From: an uncultured Oscillospiraceae bacterium
GTDB taxonomy: Bacteria; Bacillota; Clostridia; Oscillospirales; Ruminococcaceae
DNA length: 64,000 bases
Direction: 5' to 3'
Assembly (NCBI GenBank): GCA_934462925.1
Contig: CAKSIT010000008.1
Coordinates: 1 to 64,000, forward strand
The notes beneath the pieces were generated by a model, which saw only the letters and a list, made by a program, of their open reading frames with translations, did not search any database and was not told where the DNA came from. Each line of letters starts with the position of its first letter. The first letter of the stretch is position 1. A program made the translations under genes and the position numbers. Shown piece by piece: positions 15,204 to 23,451 of this stretch.

Positions 15204-17648
15204 ATGTTTTATGTGTTCTGCGGGGTACACGTTGCGGTGCTTGCGGCGCTTATCGTGCTTTTTGTGCTGTGCGTTGCGCGTGCAAATTCCCCTGCAAAAA
15301 GCGCTTTTCTGATGTTCTGCTACTCGCTTATCGTGCTTATACTCGGTATGCTGCTTGAAACGCTTGAATCAAGCACCACGCGCGAGGCGATAATGGCGCT
15401 TAAAATGCAATACACCGCGCTTTATCCGTTTTCGCTGTCAATGCTTGCGTTCTGCTCGCTTATGGGCAGGTTTAAGGTAAGCAAGGCGGTGTGGTGGGTG
15501 CTTGGCATTGTAGAGGGCGCTTCGCTGCTCGCAATAATTACCACAGGCACTACGCCCGAAAGCAACCACGGGCTGTTCTACTCAAGCATGGAGCTTGTGG
15601 AGGATGGCGCGTTCTCGCGCATAAACGTGGGCAAAGGGCCGTTCTGGTTCGTGACCTACATTACGATTGTGCTGCTGGCGGTGTACATACTCGTTTCGCT
15701 GATTATATCCTGCGCGAGGTGCGTAAACGTCGTTCAGCGGCGCAGGATACGGTACGTAATAGCAGGCATAGGCTGCCTGCTGTTTGAGTTCATTCTTAAA
15801 TGGTTCGGCGTTTTCGGAAGCTACAACCCGTTCGCGTTTGCGGCGCTGCTTATGGTGTGCTTTTTCTACCTGTCGCTTATACGCTACGGGTATTTCAACA
15901 CGGCCGCGGCAGCGCCCGCAAACGCCCTTGACCGCGGCGTTGAGGGCGTTGTAATGCTCGACGAGCGCGGAACGCTTCTATACATAAACGAAACGGCGAA
16001 GGCTATAATCCCCGAAATTACCAAAATGAAGAACGCGGGCGAGCATACCCTTATACAGCGCGCGCTGAACGAGGGCGAGATTTCCGCGAGCCTTGGCGGC
16101 AGCGTTTACGACGTGCGCTCAGAGCGCGTTGAGGACTACGCCGCGCTCGGCGGGTACATGGTGTGGTTCGTTAATATGACGAAATATCAGGAGCAGCTCG
16201 ACAAGATAAACGCCGCCAACCGCGCCAAAAGCGAGTTCCTTGCGCGCATGAGCCACGAGATTCGCACGCCCATAAACACGATACTCGGCCTTAACGAAGT
16301 TATCCGCACCGAAACGCAGCGCGACGATATCCGCGAGTATTCCGAGGACATAGCGGACGCGGGAAGCACGCTCATGGCGCTTATAAACGACATTCTCGAC
16401 ATCTCAAAGGCGGAGGCGGGTACGTTCGCGCTCTCGCCAAAGCCCTACGGCACAATGGCGCTTTTCGGGGAGATACGCCTTATGGCGGCGCAGAAAACGC
16501 ACGAAAAGGGACTGGAGCTTATCTTCGACATAAGCCCGCGCATACCCGAGCGGCTTACGGGCGACAGCGTGCGCATAAAGCAGATGGTGCTGAATCTTCT
16601 CACCAACGCCGCCAAGTACACCGAGCGCGGCGTGGTACGGCTGAGCGCCGAAATGCGGCGGGACGACCTCGTGATTTCCGTGTCCGACACGGGTATCGGC
16701 ATTAAGCCGGAGGACATAAAGGTTATTTTCGAGAACTTCGGCAGAGTGCCATCGAACAAGGATGGGACGGGACTCGGGCTTACCATTACAAAGCAGCTTG
16801 CGCAGGCTATGGGGGGAACGCTCACCGTAGAAAGCGAATACGGCAGGGGCAGCGTGTTTACGCTTACGCTGCCGCAAAAGCCCGCGGGAACGTCCGCCGC
16901 CGCGCCGAACGCCGCAGCGGAGAGCTGCTTTTCCTGCCCGTGGGCGCAGATACTCGCCGTGGACGACAACCGCTACAACAGGCTTGTCGCTGAAAAGCTG
17001 CTCGGCCGCACGGGCGCGCGCATATCCATTGCCGAAAGCGGCGCGGAAATGCTCGAGCTGTGCGCAAAGCAGCGCTACGACCTTATCCTGCTTGATATCA
17101 TGATGCCTTATATGGACGGAACGCAGGCGCTTGAAAAGCTGCGCGGCTCTAACGGGCGGAACGCGCGCACGCCCGTTGTGGCGCTCACCGCCGACGCCGT
17201 TGTGGGCGTGCGGGAAACCTACCTTGCAATGGGCTTCGACGACTACCTTTCAAAGCCCGTGCTGCCCGAGGAGCTTGACGCGCTGCTGCGCAGGCGGCTG
17301 TCGCGCACGTCTGCGGCGATTGACGAGGAGGCGGGGCTTTCCTATTCCGACAACGACAGGGAGTTTTATATGCAGCTTCTCGGCGTGTTCTGCGAGGAGC
17401 GCGGGCAGACAGAAGCCGCGCTCGGCGGGGCGCTTTCCGCGGGCGACATGGCGCTTTACAGAACGCTTGTGCATGGGCTTAAGAACAACGCGCGCGGCAT
17501 AGGCGCGATGTCCTGCGCGGACGTCTGCCTTGAAGCGGAGCAGGCGGCTGCTGCGGGACAGCTCGACGAGGAGCTTCACGCGCGGGTTGTTGAAGCGCTG
17601 CGCGAGGCGGCACGCGCCGCGGAGAGGCTTTGCGGACAGAACGCGTAA
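15204..17648 (+). CDS. Hybrid sensor histidine kinase (7TM-PAS-HisKA-HATPase-REC-HPt)
   Basis: An 814-residue membrane sensor. Residues 1-230 hold seven hydrophobic segments (7TM histidine-kinase sensor type). Residues 240-330 are a PAS-like region (EGVVMLDERGTLLYINETA). The HisKA box is MSHEIRTPIN with His351. The ATPase domain has N (LLTNAAKYT), G1 (DTGIGI) and G2 (GTGLGLTI) boxes. The receiver domain at about 582-695 has Asp631 in LILLDIMMP, and an HPt domain at about 710-814 has His757 (LVHGLKNNARG). It carries all modules of a multistep phosphorelay and is in an operon with the LytTR regulator. The signal is unknown. Confidence 0.93.
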   Translation: MFYVFCGVHVAVLAALIVLFVLCVARANSPAKSAFLMFCYSLIVLILGMLLETLESSTTREAIMALKMQYTALYPFSLSMLAFCSLMGRFKVSKAVWWVLGIVEGASLLAIITTGTTPESNHGLFYSSMELVEDGAFSRINVGKGPFWFVTYITIVLLAVYILVSLIISCARCVNVVQRRRIRYVIAGIGCLLFEFILKWFGVFGSYNPFAFAALLMVCFFYLSLIRYGYFNTAAAAPANALDRGVEGVVMLDERGTLLYINETAKAIIPEITKMKNAGEHTLIQRALNEGEISASLGGSVYDVRSERVEDYAALGGYMVWFVNMTKYQEQLDKINAANRAKSEFLARMSHEIRTPINTILGLNEVIRTETQRDDIREYSEDIADAGSTLMALINDILDISKAEAGTFALSPKPYGTMALFGEIRLMAAQKTHEKGLELIFDISPRIPERLTGDSVRIKQMVLNLLTNAAKYTERGVVRLSAEMRRDDLVISVSDTGIGIKPEDIKVIFENFGRVPSNKDGTGLGLTITKQLAQAMGGTLTVESEYGRGSVFTLTLPQKPAGTSAAAPNAAAESCFSCPWAQILAVDDNRYNRLVAEKLLGRTGARISIAESGAEMLELCAKQRYDLILLDIMMPYMDGTQALEKLRGSNGRNARTPVVALTADAVVGVRETYLAMGFDDYLSKPVLPEELDALLRRRLSRTSAAIDEEAGLSYSDNDREFYMQLLGVFCEERGQTEAALGGALSAGDMALYRTLVHGLKNNARGIGAMSCADVCLEAEQAAAAGQLDEELHARVVEALREAARAAERLCGQNA

Positions 17649-17660
17649 CAGAATAATCCG

Positions 17661-17717
17661 AACAGCCCCCTGCGGCGTTTCGCATTCCTGCGAAGCCCGT
17701 TTTTGGGGGCTGTTTTT
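17661..17717 (+). terminator. Rho-independent terminator of the kinase operon
   Basis: Perfect 10-bp stem AACAGCCCCC (17661-17670) / GGGGGCTGTT (17705-17714), with a second small hairpin in the loop, followed by a T run. Confidence 0.9.
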
Positions 17718-17779
17718 GCCGCATGAATCATCTGCGAATAAATGGGAAAGCTATTCAGCAGATGAAGGGAGTGTGTGCG

Positions 17780-18949
17780 ATGATAACGGACGGTTCTGCG
17801 TATATTGCCGTGCTTGTGGCTGCGGCTGCGCTTATAGTATGTCTGCCGCGATTTTTTACGGGTAAGGGCGCGGGAGTGTTTTTCAGCTTTGTGCCGCCTG
17901 TGGTGCTGATTTACCTTGTGATGATGACGCTATGCACGGCGCGCGTGTGGAGTCTTTCGGACACGGCTGCGGCGTATTCTGCGGTAAAGAACCCCGTGCT
18001 TTACGCTATGGTGTTCCTTATGCTGCTGCGGTGCGACCTGCGCAGGATTGCAAGGCTCGGTCCGAAATTGCTTGTGGGCTTCTTTTCGGCGGCGCTCACC
18101 ATAGGCGTGGGGTTTGTCGTATCTCACGCGATTTTCGGGGGCGTTCTCGGGGAAAACTCGTGGAAATCCATGGGCGCGCTCTGCGGCAGCTGGATGGGCG
18201 GGGGCGGCAATATGCTTGCGGTGCAGGCGGCGCTTGACGTAAGCGAGGGCGACATGGCGTACGCGCTCGTTATGGACTCGATTTGCGGCACGCTTTACGT
18301 TATGTTCCTGCTGTGGGCGGTGGGCTTCGGCAGGGCGTTTAACAAATGGACGCGCGCGGACACCTCCGCCATAGAGCAGGTGGGGCAGGCGCTCGGCGCG
18401 CAGCAGGCGGAAAAGCAGCCCTTAGCCTATCAGGACATTCTGCTGCTGTTGGGGCTTGGGCTTGGCGCTTCGGCGCTCTCGTCGTTTATAGGCGCGCAGC
18501 TTAACGCCCTGCTGCCGCTTTTTGACGCGGCGACTTGGACGGTAGTCGCCGTAACGCTGTTTGGCATACTGGCGGCGCTCACGCCGTTTGGCAGGCTGCG
18601 CGGAACAGAGGAGCTGTCGAACGTGCTGCTTTACGTTACCATAGCGCTTATAGCCTCGCGCGCCGACCTTGGCGCAGTCGCGGACGCGCACCTGTGGCTG
18701 CTTGCGGGGATAACGGTGCTTGTTGTTCACGCGGGGCTTATGGCGCTGCTTGCAAAGCTTTTCAGGCTGGATATATTCACGTGCTGCGTGTCGTCGCTCG
18801 CGAATATAGGCGGCACGGCGACAGCGCCTATTCTCGCGGGGTCTTACAGCAGCGCGCTTGTGCCTGTGGGGGTGGTAATGGCGCTTTTAGGGTACGTTAT
18901 AGGCACGGGCGGCGGGCTTCTTGCGGCAAGAATTATGAGCGTAATATAA
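17780..18949 (+). CDS. DUF819-family membrane protein
   Basis: A 389-residue polytopic membrane protein with about ten hydrophobic segments. Start: the ATG at 17780 is preceded by AAGGGAG at 8 nt, while the upstream in-frame ATGs lack a site; MITDGSAY is also how this family usually begins. DUF819 signatures include SWMGGGGNMLAVQ (about 148-160), the domain repeat around RADLGAVADA and SSLANIGGTATAPILAGSY (about 348-366). DUF819 proteins are thought to be transporters, possibly of organic anions or amino acids; the substrate is not established. It stands alone behind the kinase terminator. Confidence 0.85.
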   Translation: MITDGSAYIAVLVAAAALIVCLPRFFTGKGAGVFFSFVPPVVLIYLVMMTLCTARVWSLSDTAAAYSAVKNPVLYAMVFLMLLRCDLRRIARLGPKLLVGFFSAALTIGVGFVVSHAIFGGVLGENSWKSMGALCGSWMGGGGNMLAVQAALDVSEGDMAYALVMDSICGTLYVMFLLWAVGFGRAFNKWTRADTSAIEQVGQALGAQQAEKQPLAYQDILLLLGLGLGASALSSFIGAQLNALLPLFDAATWTVVAVTLFGILAALTPFGRLRGTEELSNVLLYVTIALIASRADLGAVADAHLWLLAGITVLVVHAGLMALLAKLFRLDIFTCCVSSLANIGGTATAPILAGSYSSALVPVGVVMALLGYVIGTGGGLLAARIMSVI

Positions 18950-18989
18950 CGGGTTCGCTTTTAACGTACAAAAGCGGTCGGGTCACAGC

Positions 18990-19018
18990 AAAAAAACGGC
19001 GGGAAAAGCTCCCGCCGT
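18990..19018 (-). terminator. Terminator of the GumN-like/phosphatase operon
   Basis: 9-bp stem ACGGCGGGA/TCCCGCCGT (18996-19004 with 19010-19018). On the minus strand it is followed by seven T residues. Confidence 0.92.
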
Positions 19019-19021
19019 AAT

Positions 19022-19942
19022 TTATGCCGCCAAATCCGCGTCCGAGCCGCGCACCTCGCTTACCGTCCACCCCTCGTTTTCAAGCAGGGTGATTATGTCG
19101 GGTTCTGCGTAATAATGCAGCGCGCCCACAAACATGAACACGCCGCCGTCCTTGTCCGCGCTGATAAGGGTCTGCGCCATTACCTCCTGCCTGTCGGCGT
19201 ACATTGCGCGGCAGTATTCGGCGTAGGCGTCGGCGTACTCCTCGGGTACGTCCTCGTCAAGCAGCCCCTCAAGCGCCGCGCCGTCAAACTGCGACCACGC
19301 GCGGTAAAGCTCCTCAAGGCTCTCGCACTGCGCCGCAAAGCCGTCCTGCGCCGCCGTTTCAAGCGTGTACACGTCAAGCTCCGCGGGTGAAGCCGCAAGC
19401 ACCTCGTACTGCGCGCGGGCGCTTTCCGCTTCGATTATCGTCTTTCCCTGCGACTTCGCGCGCTCCAAAAGCAGCGTTTCCGTGCCGAGCGCGCCGTCAA
19501 GCCCGCATTTGTCCGCCGTTTTGTTTGAAAGCGCCGTGGTCCACAGCACGGGCAGGTAGCGCTCGTAGGCGGGGGAGTACATACCGTTTTTCACAAAAAA
19601 CGCCTTTATCCCGTCGTAGCTCTCGCCGAACAAATCGCGCGCCGTTGTGCCGTCGGGGCATAGCAGCAGCGACAGGCACTCGGCAAGCTCGGCGCTGTCC
19701 GCTTCAAGCGCTATCGTGTCAACCTCGCATATAACGCTTTCGCACTCGTCGAACGCTTCGAGAATGTAGTCGGGGTAGGCGGCGTTCTTTTTGCCCGCGT
19801 GCATTGAGCCTAAAAGCCACGCCTGCTCGCCCTCGGGCGAAACCGCCAGCCAGAACGGCGGCGTGAGCGTATCGGGCGTTTTCGCGGCGCAGCCCGTGAG
19901 CAGCAAAATCGCAGCCGCTGCCGCTGCAAGCGCTTTTTTCAT
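19022..19942 (-). CDS. TraB/GumN-family lipoprotein
   Basis: A 306-residue exported protein with lipobox LLTGC (Cys18). The TraB/GumN (Tiki-like) fold is marked by AWLLGSMHAGKK near residues 41-52 and by MFVGALHYYAEPDIITLLENEGWTV near the C-terminus; both paired GxxH motifs are intact. Family members resemble metal-dependent proteases, but their bacterial substrates are unknown. The start overlaps the upstream phosphatase stop by 4 nt. It probably sits on the outer face of the membrane. Confidence 0.88.
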   Translation of the reverse strand: MKKALAAAAAAILLLTGCAAKTPDTLTPPFWLAVSPEGEQAWLLGSMHAGKKNAAYPDYILEAFDECESVICEVDTIALEADSAELAECLSLLLCPDGTTARDLFGESYDGIKAFFVKNGMYSPAYERYLPVLWTTALSNKTADKCGLDGALGTETLLLERAKSQGKTIIEAESARAQYEVLAASPAELDVYTLETAAQDGFAAQCESLEELYRAWSQFDGAALEGLLDEDVPEEYADAYAEYCRAMYADRQEVMAQTLISADKDGGVFMFVGALHYYAEPDIITLLENEGWTVSEVRGSDADLAA

Positions 19943-20547
19943 ACAAGCCTCCCGCTTATCTCAAACGCTGGGCCTCTTTGCCACATAAACGCCGAGAGGA
20001 TTATCTCGAACCCCTCGCCCGGGCCGCACATAAAGTCGGCGGGTCTGCCCTTTGGCAGCCCGAAGCCCGCCAGAAGGTTCGTGATAACGCCGCCGTGGGT
20101 GACGCACGCCGCGCGCTGTATGTCGTGCTGCGACATATCCCGAAAGATGATGTCCAGCCCCTCCGCGCAGCGCTCCGTAAAGCTGCCGAAGCGCTCGCCG
20201 TTCGGGGGACACGCGTCCGCGCCGCCGCGAAGCCACTTTGTGTAGTCGGGCAGGTCCTGCAGCTGCTGCTGCGTTTTGTTCTCAAATTCGCCAAAGTTCA
20301 TTTCGCTTATCTCGTCAACTATCATCAGCTTATGCTCGGGGTAGATTATCTCCGCCGTTTCAAGGCAGCGCGCAAGCGGGCTTGAGTAGACCTTTTCCAC
20401 CTCGGGGTAAACGTCCTGCGCGGCAAGCGCGCGGATAGCCTGCGCGCCCTGCGGGCAGAGCGAAAGGTCGGTCTGCCCGATGTACTTTCCGTCCAGATTT
20501 CCCTGAGTAAGCCCGTGGCGTATCAGATAAAGATAATAGTTTTTCAT
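19939..20547 (-). CDS. Histidine phosphatase (phosphoglycerate-mutase-like)
   Basis: A 202-residue cytoplasmic phosphatase. The catalytic LIRHGLTQGN (residues 8-17) carries the phosphohistidine, YSSPLARCLETAEI (about 54-67) supplies the second Arg, and CVTHGGVITNLL (about 155-166) the second His. The family covers alpha-ribazole phosphatase (CobC) and general phosphatases; no cobalamin gene is nearby, so the substrate is open. It is followed without a gap by the GumN-like gene. Confidence 0.88.
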   Translation of the reverse strand: MKNYYLYLIRHGLTQGNLDGKYIGQTDLSLCPQGAQAIRALAAQDVYPEVEKVYSSPLARCLETAEIIYPEHKLMIVDEISEMNFGEFENKTQQQLQDLPDYTKWLRGGADACPPNGERFGSFTERCAEGLDIIFRDMSQHDIQRAACVTHGGVITNLLAGFGLPKGRPADFMCGPGEGFEIILSAFMWQRGPAFEISGRLV

Positions 20548-20633
20548 GCTAAGTCCTCTCTTTCTTCGGGGAATACGCCCCGAATTATGAATTATATCCT
20601 AGAAGCGGCGCGATTTTTTGGCTATTATGCCGC

Positions 20634-20662
20634 TTTACAAATCGACATATAAAAGATATAAT
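20634..20662 (+). promoter_or_regulatory. Sigma-A promoter of the XRE regulator
   Basis: TTTACA (20634-20639), 17 bp, TATAAT (20657-20662); the leader before the ATG at 20788 is about 118 nt and contains no recognised RNA element. Confidence 0.78.
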
Positions 20663-20787
20663 ATACTATGTGGTTTGTTTAGTTTTTAGGGGAGAATTTT
20701 ACCCCTTTTTATGGAAAAGCTGCAATATTTACCTTTCGCCCGTCGTTTCGGGCGGTGCGAATAAAATAGATATGGGAGAAAAAGCAG

Positions 20788-21471
20788 ATGAACAATGATT
20801 TTCCGCGCAACAGGGATTTCCCGCGGGTGCTTACGCTTTTGCGCAAGGAGCGCGGGCTGAGCCAGAAAAAGGTCGCAGCAGACCTTGGTATAGCGCAGGC
20901 GCTGCTTTCGCATTACGAAAACGGCAAGCGCGAGTGCGGGCTGAATTTCCTTGTGCAGGCGGCGGATTACTACGGCGTGTCCGTTGATTATCTGCTTGGC
21001 AGGACAGGCTCGAGTACAGGCACGGTAGTGTCCGAGCAGGAGCTGCCCGAGAGCAGCGTGAATGAAAAGTACACGGGCAGTATCGCGGGTTCTGCGGTGT
21101 TCTTCCGCAAAAAGCTGCTTACAAACGCGCTCGAGGTTGTGTTCGCGCTTCTTTCTAAGACGAAGAACGCGGAGCTTTCAAAGCACGTTTCGGATTTTCT
21201 TACAACCGCCGTATACCGCAGCTACCGCATGGTGTACAGCGCGGGCGGGCAGAACGACGAGAGAAGCTTCGCCGTTCCCGCAGAACACGCCGCGGCGCTT
21301 GCCGCTGCGAGAATGCAGCTTGACGGGATAAAGGCCGCCGACGCCGCAAAGAGCGGCAGCGAGGACGAGAAGATAACCTCCTCGCGTCTTGAAGCGGAGT
21401 TTCCCAAGCAGTCCGCCGCGCTTTTCTCTATCGTAAGCTCGACTGAAAAGAGCATAGGCAAGCTCGAATGA
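20788..21471 (+). CDS. XRE-family transcriptional regulator
   Basis: A 227-residue protein. Residues 12-72 form a helix-turn-helix domain (LRKERGLSQKKVAADLGIAQALLSHYENGKRE, then YYGVSVDYLLGRTG), the classic HTH_3 pattern. The rest is helical and holds a hydrophobic patch (NALEVVFALLSKTKNAELSKHVSDFL). It resembles Clostridia regulators of unknown target. It is monocistronic, with GGGAG before the start and a strong terminator after the stop. Confidence 0.88.
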   Translation: MNNDFPRNRDFPRVLTLLRKERGLSQKKVAADLGIAQALLSHYENGKRECGLNFLVQAADYYGVSVDYLLGRTGSSTGTVVSEQELPESSVNEKYTGSIAGSAVFFRKKLLTNALEVVFALLSKTKNAELSKHVSDFLTTAVYRSYRMVYSAGGQNDERSFAVPAEHAAALAAARMQLDGIKAADAAKSGSEDEKITSSRLEAEFPKQSAALFSIVSSTEKSIGKLE

Positions 21472-21497
21472 GAGGACGAAGCTAAGCATACATAATT

Positions 21498-21526
21498 ATG
21501 GGCTGTGTAAAAGCAGCCCATTTTTG
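21498..21526 (+). terminator. Terminator of the XRE regulator gene
   Basis: ATGGGCTG/CAGCCCAT stem (21498-21505 with 21514-21521) followed by TTTTT. Confidence 0.9.
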
Positions 21527-21532
21527 TGCGCG

Positions 21533-22963
21533 TTATTCCTGCCCGCTTTTTTTGCCCCTGCCGAATTTCTTGCTGATGAACATATCCACCGCGTTCATGC
21601 AGGTTTTGAAGTTCACCGCGACAATGACGATAAAGATAACGCAGTTAAGCATATTGAACATAACGCCGTACGGCACGAACATCACTACAAGCGACATTGC
21701 CACAAGCAGCGCGAGGTTGAGCGCTATCCTGCCCCAGTATATCTTCATGTAAAGGTACTTTTTCGTGTCTATAACGCGGTAGGTGAACACCACAACGTAG
21801 CTTGCAAGCGTTGCTATGGCAGCGCCGATTATGCCAATGGCGTTTATGAGAACAAGGTTGAGCGCGACGTTTGTAACAGCGCCTATTACGGCGGAAATAA
21901 GCGAATGCCCCGTCTTGTCCGCCGCCTCGTAAATGGAGCTTAAAAAGTTGTTGAAGCTCTGGAACACCACCGCCAGCAGCAGGCACGGAACGTAGAAATA
22001 CGCGCTCTGGAAGTCCGCGCTGCCAAAGAACGGCATGATTATCGGGCGCAGCACGAGCATTATTCCCGCGGATACAATGTACATGACCGTCTGCATCATC
22101 TTAAAGATGTTGGAGTAGAAGTTTGACACCGTGCGCGAGTTGCGCTCGGTTATGGCGGACATATGCCACGCCTGCGAGAAAATGCCCACCGCGATAGCCG
22201 CAAGGCTCGGGAACTTGTATGCAAAGCTGAATATTCCGTTCGCCTCGTCGCCGTGAATGTATGTTATCATAAACGTGTCGGAAACGTTTGTTATCCACCA
22301 CATTACGGACGTTGGCATAAGCGGCACGGAGTAGCGCAGCATGGCGTTGCGCAGCGACTTGTCGTTGCCCAAGGGGCGGTAGTCGTTGTAGAGCTTTGCG
22401 ACAGCCGAGAGGAATACTATGGAGCAAAGGTCCGCAAGGGAAACCGAAAGCACGTACCCCACTACGCCCATCTTGAAAACGCCGAGCAGAAGCAGGTTCA
22501 GCAGTATGTTTACAATGGTGGTGAGTATCCCGTCCACCGCGAAAAGCCGCACCTGCCCGCGCGCGCGGACGTAAATGCTGCAAATGCCCTTTATGCTGCC
22601 CGTGCATACGTACATATATATCAGCCACTGATAGCCCTTAAGCATGGGGATAAGCCCCACGAGCGGCACTCCCGCGGCGAACACCACAAGCCCTATGAGC
22701 GCTGTGTTTATGCCTATAGAAAGCACCATTTTATGGTTTACCTGCTTGTCGAGGGCATAGCGCAGCACGCCCTCGCTTATGGAGAGCGTAACCACGGATA
22801 TGAGCAGCGCCGAGGCGTTGACTATGTTTGTGACTTGGCTGAAGCCGTCCGTGCCGAGCATACCGGTGTAAAACCGCAGCATTACGTAGACCAGCAGCTT
22901 TGAGCTGAACTGACCTATTGCAAGAACGACCGTATTGCTTGCCAGCGTCTGGTATTTGTTCAT
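21533..22963 (-). CDS. Polysaccharide flippase (MATE/MVF-like)
   Basis: A 476-residue polytopic membrane protein with about 14 hydrophobic segments. The N-terminus (ASNTVVLAIGQFSSKLLVYVMLRFYTG) and the central MWWITNVSDTFMITYIHG follow the Wzx/oligosaccharide-flippase family of the MOP superfamily. These proteins move lipid-linked saccharides across the cytoplasmic membrane. No glycosyltransferase genes are adjacent, so the glycan is unknown. It is the last gene of a four-gene minus-strand run, 35 nt after tadA. Confidence 0.88.
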   Translation of the reverse strand: MNKYQTLASNTVVLAIGQFSSKLLVYVMLRFYTGMLGTDGFSQVTNIVNASALLISVVTLSISEGVLRYALDKQVNHKMVLSIGINTALIGLVVFAAGVPLVGLIPMLKGYQWLIYMYVCTGSIKGICSIYVRARGQVRLFAVDGILTTIVNILLNLLLLGVFKMGVVGYVLSVSLADLCSIVFLSAVAKLYNDYRPLGNDKSLRNAMLRYSVPLMPTSVMWWITNVSDTFMITYIHGDEANGIFSFAYKFPSLAAIAVGIFSQAWHMSAITERNSRTVSNFYSNIFKMMQTVMYIVSAGIMLVLRPIIMPFFGSADFQSAYFYVPCLLLAVVFQSFNNFLSSIYEAADKTGHSLISAVIGAVTNVALNLVLINAIGIIGAAIATLASYVVVFTYRVIDTKKYLYMKIYWGRIALNLALLVAMSLVVMFVPYGVMFNMLNCVIFIVIVAVNFKTCMNAVDMFISKKFGRGKKSGQE

Positions 22964-22998
22964 GAAGTAAAGCGTCCTGTCAGAATGTGATGTAGCGC

Positions 22999-23451
22999 CT
23001 AGTCCCTCAGCTGCCTGAAGAACCGCGTGAGTATGTCCCCGCAGCGCTCTTCCAGTATACGGCTGCGCACGCGCGGGATATGCGTGAATTTTTCGTCAAA
23101 AAGCGCCGCGACTGAAGCGCACGCGCCGTTTTTCTCGTCGAACGCCCCGTATACTATCCGCGCGAGCCTTGCGTTCATTGCAGCGCCCGCGCACATGGGG
23201 CAGGGTTCAAGCGTAACGTAAAGCGTGCAGCCCGTAAGCCGCCAGCTGCCGAGCGCCCTCGCCGCCTGCTCTATTGCAAGCACCTCCGCGTGCGCGGTGG
23301 GGGAGAGCAGCGTTTCGCGCTGGTTGTACCCCTCGCCGATAACTGCGCCCTGCTGGTCTACGACAAGCGCGCCCACGGGTATCTCGCCCATGTCGTACGC
23401 CTTTTGCGCAAGCGCCAGCGCACGCTCCATATACTCCTCGTCGAGCGTCAT
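22999..23451 (-). CDS. tadA: tRNA(adenosine-34) deaminase TadA
   Basis: A 150-residue enzyme that converts wobble A34 to inosine in tRNA-Arg(ACG). Zinc site: His in TAHAEVLAI with Glu as proton shuttle, and the two Cys of EPCPMCAGA. The start at 23451 (MTLDEEYMERAL) forms a 4-nt ATGA overlap with the stop of the upstream gene. A longer frame begins inside that gene and lacks support. The length is standard for TadA. Confidence 0.93.
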   Translation of the reverse strand: MTLDEEYMERALALAQKAYDMGEIPVGALVVDQQGAVIGEGYNQRETLLSPTAHAEVLAIEQAARALGSWRLTGCTLYVTLEPCPMCAGAAMNARLARIVYGAFDEKNGACASVAALFDEKFTHIPRVRSRILEERCGDILTRFFRQLRD

